Under the pieces are notes generated by a model. It was not told the DNA's origin and made no database searches. It saw nothing but the letters and a program-made list of their open reading frames with translations. Both the position numbers and the translations under genes were made by a program. From Chaetorhynchus papuensis (lineage: Eukaryota; Chordata; Aves; Passeriformes; Rhipiduridae), in assembly GCA_013396525.1 (NCBI GenBank), contig VWYX01000721.1:124001-188000 (forward strand): a stretch of DNA of 64,000 nucleotides, written 5' to 3'. Shown here in pieces: positions 38,438-53,300 of this stretch. The number at the start of each line of letters is the position of its first letter. Within the stretch, counting starts at the first letter, position 1.

Positions 38438-41183
38438 ATGGCAAAGGGAAAAGAATGGAAAGAGGATTTTGTTTCATGGGGTGGATGTGGCAACAGACAT
38501 ACTCCTGGCAGTTCATTGGTTCGTTCATTACTTGCACTAATACTGGGGCAGTAACAGATTGTCCCCTTTGAGATTTTACCAAGGAGAAAAAACCTCTCCT
38601 CCCCATGCAGTGCCAGTTTTGTGTATTAGAGCTGGAGTTCCACTGAACAGGCATAGAGAGCAGGAGTTGGACATGTAGTATGTACCATTTATTTATTTAT
38701 TCATTATCTCTTTTTTTCTCTTCTGCTCTCTACTCTTTGATTGGAGATTCTCTGCATTTTTTATTTTATCTCCTTGTGCTCCATTTCCCAATTTTTTTTT
38801 TGGCTCTACTGTTATTTCCTCTGGGAATTTCTTTTTCTGTTCATTTTTTTCACAGCATTTTTGAAGCAAAAACTACATCAGAGATGTTTTGAGTTTGAAG
38901 TGAACTTTAAAACACACAGTCTTTGAGGGACTTCTGGGCTGATGTGGATTCACTTCCTTCTTTGGAGAGGAGGATGGGGTGGGCCCAGAGCATCTGGCTG
39001 GTCAGACAGCCTTGGCAAAGCAGGGCAGGTACTGTCCCCAGCAAAAACCAGAACAAAATAGGAGCAGCCTGGTGGGGGCTGCTCACTGGAGCTAAAAATG
39101 GCACCCGAACCTCATACCTAACCACTGGCACCATTCCTCTGCCTCACTGATGGAAACAGAGATACTTATTCTGCATATTCTGCAATTTCCCCAAGCCTCA
39201 ATATTTGGTGGGTAAACAAGAGAAATATGTGAGTGATAGAGAGCCCACAGTAAGAGTCATGCTCTTGCTGTGTCTTACGAGTAAGCAGCATGGAGGTGAG
39301 CAATGGTGACCTTCGAATGCTGCGTGGAAACCATGATGCAGCTTCCCTGCTGGGGCAGCACCATGAAAACCAATCATGTGAGCTAGGGAGAGGGAAGTCA
39401 GGAGGTGGAGATTCCCAGTGCACTCTCCAGGAGCTGGCACAGGGGCAGGAGTGTGACTGAGTGTCCCACTGCAAACACGTGTGCTCTTGCACCCTTCTAG
39501 GAGTTTACCATGCCACCAAATTATCCTCTTAATGGAAAGGAAATGCTAAAAGCGAGTGCAGCCATGTGCAAGCATCCCTGAAAGACATGGCCTGCTGGCA
39601 GTTCTTTAAAGCTGGCATTTAAAATTGCTCAGACAGATGGAATGAAAGTATGTAATAAAATGTGACATTTTATTTTATCATCTACATTTGTTAAGTGAAT
39701 TCTTCTGATCTTTCCCACTTTCAGTAGCACTGAGTGCGATTCAGATTCTGACAATTTGCAGTTTGTAAAAAGCAACTCCAGGGGTCAGACAGAAAAACAA
39801 TAAGTAATAATTAATTACAGGATACACATTCATCCACAGAACTCTGGTTATGGTGTGTGACAGCTCAGCCTAACAGAAAAAAAGACATGATTCCAAAAAG
39901 TCACAGCTTTATAGGCAATGATTTACAGGCTACTTCTCAGTACCATTTGTCTGCTTTGTGGTGTTCCTTGTATATATATTTCTAAGTATCAAGATCTTCC
40001 TAGGAATTCAAAAGATAAAGATATATTTGTTTTCTCTGTCTTCTAACTTAGTCACACTTGTTTTCTTCAGTGTGCAAGACAGTACCTTCCCTTGGTCCTC
40101 TTCAAAGCACAGCTCCATTAGATACTTGTCTGTCCCTGTCAGTGTTTCTCTCGCTGCCGCCCTGGACACACTCCCAGAGCCTCTGCAGAGCACAGGTACA
40201 GCTGGCAGCTCTCACAGACTGCAGCAGATTGCCACACTCATTTCACTTCCAATTTGGTTGCTCAAGAGGAGCAAACCCTGAGGGTCAGCACTCTCAGCTT
40301 AGCATTGCTAATGAAAGGAGGCGGTGTTAAACCGACATAAGCACAGACCGAGCCCTGGTGCTTTGAAAGATTGCCCCCATCCCTCCTTTTACAATGTGGT
40401 CAGGGACCTCAGCAGCCGTTATATCACTTAATGTTCATTTAGTACTAAATTGGGAATATTAAGCAGTAAATGATTGAACTTTTAATTTGCAATGAAATTA
40501 AAAGCGGCCTTCTCCCTGCAAGAGAAATATCATTGAGAACTAACTTCGTATCTGACAGTATTTTGCAAACAGCTTTACTGCAGCTTACAGGTAACACTTT
40601 TATGGGGCCTAGCCCTGAGTTTGCAATGGGTACTTGCTCCTGCTACAAACACAAATAGCCTGCACCCTACCAAAAATAGCTGTGCAGAGGTAAATATTAA
40701 TTCCACGGGAGCAGCAAGTAGGAGTTCCAACACTTCTGTGTTCATGCTTTCTCAACAAAACTGAAAAATAAAACTGAAACACCTGGGCCTTGAAAGCTGA
40801 CAATCTAAGGATTGCGTACACAAATGCCTGGAAACAACCTTGCTACTACTAAAACTTGTCACATTTTTATTTCTGGCACCAATTTTTCCATCAAGAAGCC
40901 AAAGTAGCCAAGAAAGTACTGCCACCTGTTTATAAGGTGTAGAAATGTGACTTCCTGATCCCACCAGGTTTGAAATTGCTGAAAGCTCAGCCCCTCACTC
41001 CCCAAAGTGTGGTATCACTCACCTGTGTAAACAGAGGTCAGAACACCCTGGCTGCCACTGGTGGCTGAAAAAGATATGGCCGAATGTAACTGAAGCCTTT
41101 GGCTTGCATGTCTGCACTCCAGGATCAGTGCTGCAAGGGAAACCCCAGCACTGCTGTTGATCTTGATATCAGTGTTATCTCTG
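38438..41183. other. Intergenic DNA between ERV remnant and CR1
   Basis: No gene is recognised. It contains a short (ATTT)3 stretch near 38687, T-rich DNA to 38870, and a primer-binding-site-like TGGCACCCGAAC near 39096 without a recognisable LTR before it. The block 40390-40620 is AT-rich with TAATTTGCAATGAAAT-type motifs and could be regulatory. Otherwise nothing is supported. Confidence 0.65.
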
Positions 41184-41390
41184 TAGAATCACAGAACCAC
41201 AGAATGGTTTGGGTTGGAAGGGACCTTAAAGATCATCTAGTTCCAGCTGCCCTGCCATGGGCAGGGACACCTTCTACTAGACCATGGTTCCCATCCAACC
41301 TGGCCTGGAACACTTCCAGGAATGGGGCATCCACAGCTTCTTTGGGCAACCTGTACCAGGGCCTCACCACCCTCACAGAGAAGAATGTAA
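41184..41390 (-). mobile_element. CR1 LINE, 3'-end fragment
   Basis: The + strand reads AGAATCACAGAACCACAGAATGG, GGTTGGAAGGGACCTTAAAGATCATCTAGTTCC, CTGCCATGGGCAGGGACACC, CCATCCAACCTGGCC, GAACACTTCCAGGAATGGGGCATCCACA and GGGCAACCTGTACCAGGGCCTCACCACCCTCACAG. This is the reverse complement of the CR1 3' region. The end at 41184 carries the imprecise 8-bp ATTCTGTG-type tail units, so the element points to the - strand and its 5' side is truncated near 41390. No ORF2 remains. CR1 is the main LINE of birds and reptiles, and supports the avian reading of the window. Confidence 0.93.
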
Positions 41391-44300
41391 ATCGTACGTA
41401 CATTTCACTTTTAAGGAACTTGTCACTTGGTGTAACCTATGCTGCTTGATGGTGATGAGGAGCAAAGGCAGTAAGCGTGACAGCCCATTGACTCTCATGT
41501 TCTTCCTTTCCAAGCAGTCTAAAAAATACTCACTTATTTGGTGGGTATTTTCTGCTATATCAAAACTTGTGAAGTGAACGTTGAGGAGTATTTTCAAGAA
41601 GCCAGTTGCAAGTGGGGACATGTTCACCAAGTGCACCAAACACCAGATAAGAAGAGCTTTTATCAGGGGATGGCTGGATCAAAGTTGAGGTTTTGCCACT
41701 TGGGTTTTTGGTTGCACCTCTGAACAATACACAGACCAAGAATTATTTGCAAAAATTTTTCAGCGACACATTTCAAATAATGAATATTTCAAGGAAATTA
41801 TTATGGGCCATACTTGTATAGGAAAAGAAGCAAAATAGTTGATTAATTATTCATGCAGCTTTAGCACTGATGTAATAAATATTACATGGTGTCAGAGGGA
41901 AGTGAAGAATTTTGAAATGGAGAAAGAAATTAACTATGAAGGAAAAGCACCTGAAAATTGGAGAAGGTGAATACAAAGATTTGAGCTATGTGAATAATAA
42001 TGAAGAGACTTAACGGGGGAATAAAATGGGTGACAACTCTGAGTCACTTCAAGAGGCAAAATACTCTTCCTCTTTAGTTCTTTCTCTACAGAGAATACAC
42101 AAACTTCTCAAATCTCCTTCAGCTCTGTCTAAAAACAAAATGAGGGAAACAAAAGAAGACCCCCTAGAGTCAGCCAGGTGGGAACATATTTAGATCTGGC
42201 TAAGGGAGTTACATGATCAGCAGTACTGATTTACAAAAGGGCTGTAATGTTTGGAGAAAAATACCATTTTTAATAACAAATATTGTCTTACTTTATTTTG
42301 CAAAGTGACTTTTCCTAACAGCTTAATACTGAAGTAGGACAACAGGATTGTGTATTTCTTAAGGACAGAATCCGTAAGGCCTTTGTTGTGCTCTGGGTAC
42401 ACATTCAGCAGCTTTAGCTGCTGTGCCACTGATCACGTCTGAATGGTCAGTCAAATCTGCTTTGACATACTGCATCAAGGAGCAACAGCGTTAATTCCAG
42501 GTTTGCTCTTTTGCTTAGATGTAGTGTGTATAAATTCTCATTAGTCTTATCAGTTGACTCTTCATTTTAACATTCAAACCCCACATTTTTTAAATCCTAT
42601 TTTTGTGTGTAAGAGGAATTTAACCTGTTTTTTTCCTTCCAAATACCTGCCTATTGACCTTTCTTTTACAACAGTAAGTAGAAAATCGGAGAGAAGAAAG
42701 AAGTTGAAAAATCCCAACATACTCTGCACATTTTGAAACAATTTTTTTTCTAAAAGTAGAAATGGAGACACATTACACATTTTTTCCCTATTGACAATGG
42801 ACTTGAGCTTCTTTTAACCTCAGGAGTAACATATTAAAATGAAATGTTTTATGTTCGTCATTTCCGTAAATGTCTCATTTACAAAATCTGTCATGGGCAC
42901 ACCAGTCGCCTCCTTATTGGACATTTACCAGCCTTGGCATATCAATCCATCTCTTGCACATCTGCTCAGAAAATGTAATTAGTTATACCCATATGCTGCA
43001 GAAGTACATGATAAAACTTAAAAACCAGAAAAGGCCAAGAGACTTGACAGCCTTTCTCCTTCATACTGAATATTTTGTTGAAGACTTAGGAGAGAGAGAA
43101 GCTTTTCTTGCCCTCTGCCACAGGGTGGGGATATCACCGTGTCCTAAGCAACTTCCAGAGATTAGGCAAAGCAATTTATAGTTTGTTCTAATCGTGTTCA
43201 CTTCGGAATAGTAATATGTGGTTTTAAAATACATAGTATTCCTCAAATAGGCACATCTTCTTTCCCTGGTCATTAAAATATTAAAGAACATATCCTTGCA
43301 AGGAAATGTTAAATAAGATGGACAGGGAGCCACATCAGAAGTTTTGACATGGGAGTCCAAGATGAGAAGCTCTTGCTACACCACATGACACTCATATGTA
43401 GTGAATATGGAAACTCTCAGCTTGTTGATCAGCTTTTTGACAGCTGTACTCAAGTTTGCTGGCAAGTGGCAAAGGAGAGGGGGACTTACAGTCCAAAATG
43501 GAGCACAACCTCAGCAACCAAAAATTGGTTCAATGGCACCTTTGTGCCACTGGCTTGTGGGTAGAACTGTTCCATGTTCACCAGTGTTCAGCCCCTGCAT
43601 TCACTGGACGTGTCTCTGCAAAAGGGACGAGCAGAGGGCTGGTGTAACTCCCTTGGACTTTACTCAGGATCCTTAAAATTTGCACTTCTTTTCCCTAGAC
43701 AACATTAATTACCTTGCTATTGATACGAAATAGAAAAAAAACCCCTGTGTTTTATCCATTGATCCCAGATTCTTCAAAGTTCACCCCATAGAATGAAATA
43801 TACTCTGGATATCCTATAGCTCTATCTCCATGGCAAGGGATTTGCAGCTTTTCTCAAAATCTGTTGTAATGAAACATTAGTTAAGTTTTTCATGGATAGT
43901 ACATTATCAGCCTCTGTTGGTGGTGTGTTTAAAACCCAAGATTACAATTCACAAGAGATCTGAGCTTTCAAACGGACCTCACAGTGCGGATCAGAAGCCA
44001 CTGGCCACTAGGTAAATGATACAGAACAAAACAATTTCCGAAAATGCTGAATTCTGTCAACCCTGTTTTCTTCTTTTCTTACTGAAATCCAAAACAACGT
44101 GTCACTGTTCACTATATGAACAAAGTCATGGTGATCTGGCATTAGAGAACTACCATTTTAAGTTCATCTCTGACATACCACATTTCGTTGAGTATGTTGT
44201 TTAATGGCTGTACATTCTTCTTAAAAAAACCAAACCCACTTTCAAATTATTACCATTCTTTTACTTCAGTAGGGGGTTCAAAATTAAAGCTGCTGCACCT

Positions 44301-47300
44301 CCAGCCTCCACCTTTTCTTTTAGGATTAACTGGGAAAAAAGAAAAGCTCTCATAATTATAGAGATTTAGCTGTCTTTATAAACGGGCTATTTTAAGATGT
44401 GTTTACAAGATCACAATATGAAACATCATTCAAAACCAGTGTGAATTGATTACATTCTCTCAAGAACATGTAGCAGTAGAATATGCATTTGTAGCTGTTA
44501 CACTGCCCTGTAATTAAGACTTTATTGCTTCCCTTCTAAACACGTTGCCGCTGCTGAAGAACAACTGAGATAATTTAAATGAAACAATGGAAAATGCTGC
44601 CTCCTCCCCTGAAAATCACCTTCCAAGCTTTTAGAAAAAGGTGGCAGAAAGACTTTGGTCACTACCAAGTACAAGAGTAAAGTAATCGGTAGCTACTGAT
44701 TACAGTTTTCTGCTCCTGTTTCTTTTCAATGAGCATATTTTCCCCAAATACTATTAATAATTTGAATGTTGCTTAGTTGGAGACTTTATATTAGAACAGC
44801 TGAACAGTCTTTGGTTTCTTCATTCATTTCCATGGATTCTGGATCACCGTGGTCACCAATTACATTGGGAATGTTCACGTATTTCAGAATGAATGAACAA
44901 ACCAAAAAACCCAAGAGGCACCATATAAAAACATTTGCATGCTTAGAATTACTCAGAGACTCATTCCTGCTCTGAACCGATCTTATATTTTTTTTTTAAA
45001 AACTAAAATTAATACTAATAAATTAATAAAATAGCTGTACCACAAATAATAAATTAGAACAATCTAACATCTGGATCCATGTTAGTGGAGAGGGACTCCA
45101 AAGGAAAATCCTCAAAACCTTGCAGTTTATTTGTTCTGAATAAATAGTTTTGATAAATGAGATGACATATTACAAAGCAGAGATGAAATTTTTCCATAAA
45201 GGTCATCCAGAAGACAAATGCTTTTAAGGGCAAATGAACATATATAGCAATAGCAGTGATGAGCTTTGTCAAATTGCAGATGATTTTCCAAGCATGGAAG
45301 CCCCAAGAATTCCCATGGCAACCCTCACAAACTTCTCACACACACACACACACACATTTGATGTAGGTAGCAAGCCATATAATGTAGGAACAGGAACATT
45401 TCAAGTAAAGGGTTAAAAACTAAGCTAAATATCATTTAAACCATGAACACAAATAACCTTCCAATTGTATCCAAGGTATTTTTTTCCTTCCATCCTATTT
45501 TCTGATTTCCTATATTCTGAAATCTATGTATAGATTGCAATCCAAGTGACAGATGCCAGTTATCTTTGTACCACTCCCAGAATCGGAGTAATAGACAAAG
45601 TGCAGAACCTCCTTTCGCTCCTCGGCACCTCTCTCAGCGCTGGGGTAGCCAGGAGAAAGGGAGTTACCTTTCCCCAGCATGTGCTGGGCTCCCAGCCCTC
45701 CACACCCTGCTCCGTGCCACCTCCTCAGTTTGGGGACTCTGTACCCTGTCCTAGCACAGCTGTACAAGTCCTTATTAAACCTGGGTGAGGTGCTCAGTGT
45801 GTGAGCAGGAACCAGGGGCAGAAGTGGCTTTACAGCCCTTATGGAAAGGGAAAAAGAAGGTAGACAATGCCAGGGAATGTCTTCTATTGGTGTCTCTGCA
45901 TTTTAACCAGATAGGGCATGGGTTTTTTTGGTTTGGTTATAAGAACCTGGTTGACCCAGTACTGCCATTCTGTATTAGATACTCTGGATAGGGTTGATGA
46001 TCATCTGTAGTGAGAGTCTCTCTGTTCCAGCAAAAACTCACACATGAAGAAAAGGCTAATAGAAATAAAAGGTTCTAGGTTCAGCCTTTAGCAGAAGAGT
46101 ATTTCTTCATTTGCTGTACCTTTACATGACAAAATGAAGCACAACTGTTTTTGTATAATGTTTTTAAATTCTTTTAACAGTTGTCACAGTGCACAATCAT
46201 CACCACAGAAGATGATAGTTGATTTTTCCGCTTTAGCACCTCCCCTTTCATACTTCATTTTCATTCCTACAATGAGATGGTAACAAAACAGGTGCGATCA
46301 TAGGAATAAAGGAACATCTGGAATGCACCATTAAATATTGAACAACTTACTCTACAATGTTAAGCTGTCACAATTAATTCACTTATAAAATTTTTCCTGT
46401 CCTGTCAGTGAATGAACACAGTCTCCAAAGGGCTATTCTCATTTAGGTATTTTCTCTCAAACCAAATTACAAATCTTGTTCTAACCTTGCTTTAGCTTTG
46501 CTTTTATGTCAGCTGAGTATCTGCCAGGTTGTTTTGTTTATTGCAAAAAGGTATTGCAGGCGGATGAAAGTAGGAGAGAATGTACCGAATTCATGTAATA
46601 ATTTTTCTCTTAATAATATAATTACTGTCAATTTCCACTCTATTTCATAGACTCATATAATATTTTTTAGGTTCAAAAGGACCCTCATAAATTTCCCTGT
46701 TTAACCTTTTATTAGATAGAAACTTTGGACTTTTGTGCTGTATATATTGAAGAATCAAGCAGTGAAAAGAGATGAAAAAGCAGTAGTGATTCTGAAACTT
46801 CAGTGAGCTGCTGCTCATTTACAGACCCTGCCAGCCTTAAGGGCTTGGCACCAGCTTTGTGGGGCCAAAGCAATTCTTACAGGCTTGTGGGCAGGAGGTC
46901 CTGATGTTCAGAGCAGCTCATTTGTCTTCTAACCTGACAAATAATGCAGTGTGTGAATGAAAAAACATTTCTCCACTTACAAGTGAGGAGGTCTGAGATA
47001 GTTGTACATGTTGTACAGAGCATCTTGCTCAGCTCTCATTTTACATACTATTTCTTTACCTCCTGAAGAAAGCTTAATTTATTATTTAAATGAACACAAC
47101 TCCAGGGTACAAATAAAAAAATAAACATCTTATTTGTTTTCGTTTGCAAAAAGAGCCTGGTGAGATGCTTCACTTTGCAAAAAAAAAAGGAGAAAATCAC
47201 ATTGTAACATTGCAGCTATTTTTTTTTTTTGATTGTAGAAGTTAATTTTAAAAGGCAGTTCAGTTGCTCTTTAGGCCATAGTGTTACAACAATTACTTAA

Positions 47301-50300
47301 AGAACAGTCAATCTTCCCCACGTCACATATTCAATGTTGCTTTGATTCCAAGCAAGTTTCTTAGTTTGGCTTTAAGAGTTAAGGGCTTTCTGGCAACTCT
47401 TAGTTAAATATTAATGCAGACATGACAATTCTTATTCCTTAACTAAACTTCTAAGCAATATAACTATCAAATGAATTATTCCTGCTGAAAACTCGTTGTC
47501 ATGTCACAGTCCAGGTAAAAAATTTCAAACCTCAGATATGGCTTTTTGCCTGTAGGAAAATGAATACAATGGGTTTTGATATATTTTTCCAATTATATTT
47601 TAAACAAGGACATCCTCTTGCTGTTCTTCATTTCTTCAATTGTGTGTCTTATCTAAAGCAAGATGTACACTCACTTTTCAGGTCCCCAAAACCTCCCCAA
47701 TCTGCTGAAAGTTTGTGTTTGTCCCTTTCAGGTTCAGATGAGTCTTTGCCTCTCTGTTCCTCCCAGAGGGGCAGAGCCGCTGCCAACAGTGGGGGCTGCA
47801 TCCAAACATTGTTGCAGCTTGAAAAAGCAACACAGTGGGTTTCATGAAGGAGTTTATGGTTCATCCTGTTGGCCAGCACTTCTTTCAGTCACTCTGCTCT
47901 CTGTATTCAGTAAGGAGCCTCTGTGGGATTGCAGAGTTAAGGCTTCTCTCTCCCCTCGATGATGGCAGGCCTAGAGTAAAGATGATGGCTGTGTGACATG
48001 CAGCCAGTTAACAGCAGGCCCACACAGCAAAAGCTGCACAGCTATGCAGTGCTTTAGGAATGTTCTGTTGTCCAGGTACTTTCTGCAAAGGTTTTACAAT
48101 CTCATCCTCCACTCACTCAAGTCAGTCACACCAGCTGGCAGGTAGGAGCTCCTCCATTTGTTAGAAAAAGGATTATTAAATTTAAAACATATTAGAGTAG
48201 CCTATTGCATACACTTCTGCCCTCATCCATTCTTCATGAACGTGCAAGGGACTGTTAATCCAAAATAGTGGGCAGTGCTGATGTGTGATATGAAAATGTG
48301 ATTTAGACATATGGAAGAAAACCACTGGATACTCCTCATGGCGTGCAAAGCTCCTGCTCGAAAGTTGATTTCATTATTAATTTATGCCAGCATTATCCTT
48401 ATTTTAGTGATGCTAGAAGTGAAATCCTGCCCACAGCTATCAGGTAAATGAAAAAAATTCAATACATAGAGCACAAATCTTTTAAAAAGTTCACTAAATT
48501 GGGTACAGGCTGACAGCAGCAGGGGCCAGAAGAACCTGTATTTATTTCTTTTTTCTCTGGACATGCATCTTGCCACACAACAGTTGTAAAGGGATGGAAT
48601 CTGTATCAGGAAACCCTTTAAAATCACTCACCACTTAGAGCCACTGATTTCTTACCCACATCCCTATTTTACTTTTACTACCAGCAATTTGCTCTCGTGA
48701 CAGCTCCCCTGTTAGGTACCAGAGAAGGTTTTTGTTCTTTTCTTTGTATGTGCTTTCAGTCTGTCAGGAGAGATGCATTGCTTAAAGGCCCTAGATATGA
48801 ACCATTGACATACAAAGAGGCAGCATGAAAATCCAGTAAGAAGCAGACTGATTTTGAGAAATCAAATACCTTAAGCACTTTCTAATCATTAGCCTAAGGA
48901 AAGCAAGACTCCATAAAAGAAAAATCTTTGGAAATAAGTCTAAATATGTAATAGACTATCTAAAAGGTTCAGTAAGTATTTGCATGACACGAAAAGGACA
49001 ATGTTTGATTGTACTTAACAACAGACCTTGTTTTTACATGATGATAGAGCTACTAAAAAATCAGGAAAATAAAAACATGGTCACAAGAAGGCCTCTATAA
49101 AACTGACTGGTAAAGTCTTTCCCCCATAAGTTATGGCCTAGCTAAAGAGAAAAATAAATTAAAAATGACTCATGAACATAATGAATGTTTTACCAAGAAT
49201 GCAAAATGTCCAATGGTGCTTCTGATTTCCAAATGTCTCAGATAGCAACCTCCTAGTCTGGCAGACTATGCAGGTAAAATCAATGCCTGTAATGCCATGT
49301 CAGCTAACCTGACACTGTATGTCCTTAGAGGTACCTAAATTAGCATGGCGGTAATTCTTGGTTACACTTGTATATTTCTATCCTTCCACTAAGCCTGTTC
49401 AAGCTCAATTCCTTGAACTTTTGCTTATCTGGTATTTAGAGTGTTACTGCTGTCTGTCTTGTTGCAATCCTGTTTATAGAACTGTACACTACAGAGAGAT
49501 TAGGAGCTAAAAACAGCAGGCTAAATTGAGTATTAATAAATGCAAATAAATGCTCACTGGGGAAAAGCCAATTCTCCTATATATACACACTGATGGATAT
49601 TAAATTATTCAGTAACCTTCAGAATAGCTCTTAATGTTAGTGGACAGTTCTGTGGAATGGCAGCTCAGCATTCAGTGGTACTTCAAAAAATAAATTAGGA
49701 ATATGATGACAAAAGTCAAAGCATAATTATGACAACATGTACATTTCTGGTGTGTATGCATTTTGAATACTGGTTGCAGCAGAACTAGAAAATACAGAGA
49801 AAGGCAGTAACAATGAGCACAGATGTGAAGTGCCTTTTGTACAATATAGTACTGAGCTATGGTTTTTCCTCTGGGAAACTTGGAAAACACACTAGAGGTC
49901 TGTAAATTCTTGAGTGGCACAAGGAAGACAAATAGGAAACTGTTGCTCATCTCTTTTCTCAATTTAACAGGCAGAAGGCATTACCTGAAGTTATTGGGCA
50001 GCTGGTTTAGGAAATCACAAAATGAATTGATTTTTGCTACATATTAAGTTGTGGAATTCATTGATTTCCAGCATGGTAAATCCTATGAGTTTAGGTGGAA
50101 AACAAAAAGAAAGGGAAAGCCATTAAGGCTATTAAGCACATTGACAGAAATTCTCATGTTAAAAAGTAATCATCAGGAAGGTAGAGTGGGAAAAGAGCAC
50201 AGTCCAGCCACGTTGTTCTTCCCTGCCTCCTGCAAGGATCCACTGCCGGCAGGGCTGGAGAAGACCCTGTGAGGCACAGCCCTTCAGCACTGCACTGCCC

Positions 50301-53300
50301 TCCTCCTAACACAGACTCACCTCTGCACGGGGAGTTGTCCACACTGGGAGAGATGCGTGCTCCGTGCAGGATTTCAGGACCATCTGAACTGCCACTTTAA
50401 AGATGAAAGAAAACAGCTGAGCTTTCACTACTGCTTCATGGGGGCAGCATGAGAACACTCTTCCTAGCAGTGCTGAAAAGGTTGTGCTGGTATTCCAGAT
50501 CTTTCTTGCAATATACATCTTTTAAGATCAAAGCCACAAAATCCTTGCCCAGCTTGGGCAGGTCCACAGCCACCCAGGAGCAGCAGCCATGTGCTCTGGA
50601 ACTGCCCCCTGCAGCCATTAGGTGACTGATCAGAGCGAGCTCACAAAATGCCACCACAAAGGTGCAGGTGATGGCTGAAGCCCTGCCCTTCTGCAAGGCC
50701 AGAGCCCTGGTTAGGCTGTCTCTGATTCCTACACCTCATTCCTTCCACACAGAGCCTGTGGCTTGCTCAGACCTTAACCACCAGGGAGAACTGCAGAAAC
50801 TACAGCTGCAGTCTGGAGGACCTTTTGGGTGGAATAATTCAGTGACTGGAAGACTTTAATGCATATTGCATGAGTGAATCAGCTGATCATTTTAATGCAA
50901 ACCTCTTTTATTTTATTAACCCTTTCTCTTCCACATTGACGATCTAAAGAGGGAAGAAGTTAAGCATTACAGGAGGGTCAGCCATGGGAGCAGAAGGTTT
51001 CACCCTGCAAGCTCCAAATGGAAGTTCTTGTGTTGGCATCAGTGCTGTCACTGGAAGATGTCACTGTACAAACAGTCTGTTTCATGAACTGTCACTTTTT
51101 CTTTATGCTTTAAAAAAAGTCAAATTGAAGATGTCTAATAGACATGTAAATACTGCAAACTGAAAACTGAATTAACAACACTTCAAAACAGCATTAACCT
51201 CACAAAACATGTTTGGCATCTTTATGTCCTGTGTTGCCACAGGGCACCTAGCAAGATCTGTTAAAATAATCCTAAAGTCCTAGCCCTACGCAAGGTAATT
51301 CTACAAGTACAAGAAATTACTCAAGAAAGAGAATCAAAGTATGCTAAAATACCAAAATACTTCTAAAAAAGACTAGGATACAGAATGATGACAAACTTTC
51401 CTCATTAAAATTTTTATTAAAATTGAGCTATTTTTACATATTTAAAATATTTTATATCCAAATTACGCAGTATTTACGAAAACAATTGTATGCAAATGCA
51501 TAAAAATATGTAAAATCAGAGCTAAGCAATATAAAGCAATATATAGCATATTTCAAAATGTATTTCAGGACTAGAATACCTGAGTGTTCAATAAGCTGGT
51601 TTTCTGCATTTCACTGATTTTAACAGTTAAATTTAATAATGTAACTGATCTCATATAAAGCACTTTGGTTGGGAGAAACTGCATGGAAAAGGCAGAGTTC
51701 AAGCAGAGATATTACTCAAGGCCTGTCTTCAGAATCTTCTTCCACATGAAGATCCACTGATTGAGATGCTAGGAAGGACTCCCACGTAGCAAGGCACTTA
51801 AAAAAACCAAACACATACATATGAGTACCACAGACAGATTCCTGTAAACTGTTGGCCAAGGAGAAAAAGAATAAAAAAAAATAGCAGAATACATACACAC
51901 GGTCACAAGCTGCTTTTGTAGGACCGTGGTAAGAGCAAAATATGGTTTCCTAGGCAGCTCAGTGATATGCAGAATGTTAGCTAACATGCTGAGTGAGCTG
52001 TAAAGGTCAATTTTACATAATGACAAGCACATACTGTGAGCATTGTAATTGTATGTTGTAGTATGGAAGATGCTAACATTAATTATGCTCTTCTTTAATC
52101 TCTTCCTTTAGTTACAGGCAAAGATCTCTTCCAAATAGAAAGCACATTGTCAGGCACTGTAATCTCTGTGGACTCCTATTGTATACCCAATTTCCTTCCA
52201 AGTTAAATGAAACCATTTTTTTTTTCTAAATAAGGAGAGAATTCATTTTTCCCCAGAGTAATGGGAAAGAAATAGGACCAGAAAGGCAGGGGCTGGGAGT
52301 AGGGAAATTGTTATCCTTACAAGTGGTATTTGTCTCCTTATGGAAAAATGTATTTACAATTATAAAAGCTACTTTTTTTATTTGAAGTATCAATTCTGCA
52401 GACAGTAAAATGAATAAAAACAACAAACCAACTCCAACCCCAAATGACTTTGGTTCAATTTGGCTTAAATGAGTGTTGGCAGCTTGGCAAGCCATTCTAA
52501 ATCATAAATTAGTGTTGAGAGCCATGGCAAGGCTATCACTAACCTGTAGTGAGTTGATGCTTGTTACCCAAAGCACCAGGTGTCTACTATTTCAAGTCTG
52601 GCAGTAGAACAGGACAGGCAAATTCCTGCAAGAATTTTCTTGTTCTGATGCTTTTGAAAAAAAGCCCTTGAAACGGAAATGTTCTAACAAAATTTTGACT
52701 TATACATTCATACCTATTGTTCTTGACAATGCAGCTTATTTACTACTTACTCTACACAGTTCTTTTCATGAAGAATCTTTATTATGCACAATAAATAAGT
52801 CTTCTGAAATTTCTCAGGAAACATATATTAAAATCTGGACAGCAGACTCCATTTATCTGAACTTTGAATTAAATCAGTGCCCTGAAAACAGCATCATTTC
52901 CTAGCTGAAATCTTTTGCCATAAACTATTCAAGCCACAGAAATGTGCTAAGCCCAGCTCATTGAAACGTCTCATATCCATCTGTCATTGCTCAGGAGACA
53001 TGGAAATGACCCTGCTTGAACTTGCAGCCACCTACCTCTATTAGACATTTCTTGTGAATGACTTCCAAACTCTGCCATTAAGTATGGAGATTTAATCATA
53101 CTACACTGAAGAGCCTAGGTCCTGGTATAACTGCATATCTGTGTGCAAGCAGGAGAGTGGGAGGATCTGATAATGTTAAAGTATAAGCTCAAAGAGAAAA
53201 ACAAAGAATACACACAGGATGACTGGAGCTGGAGGAATTCATGATGACATGAGGATGCAGAACCAGGGATACCCATGAAATTAAGGGTGACAAAAGTAAC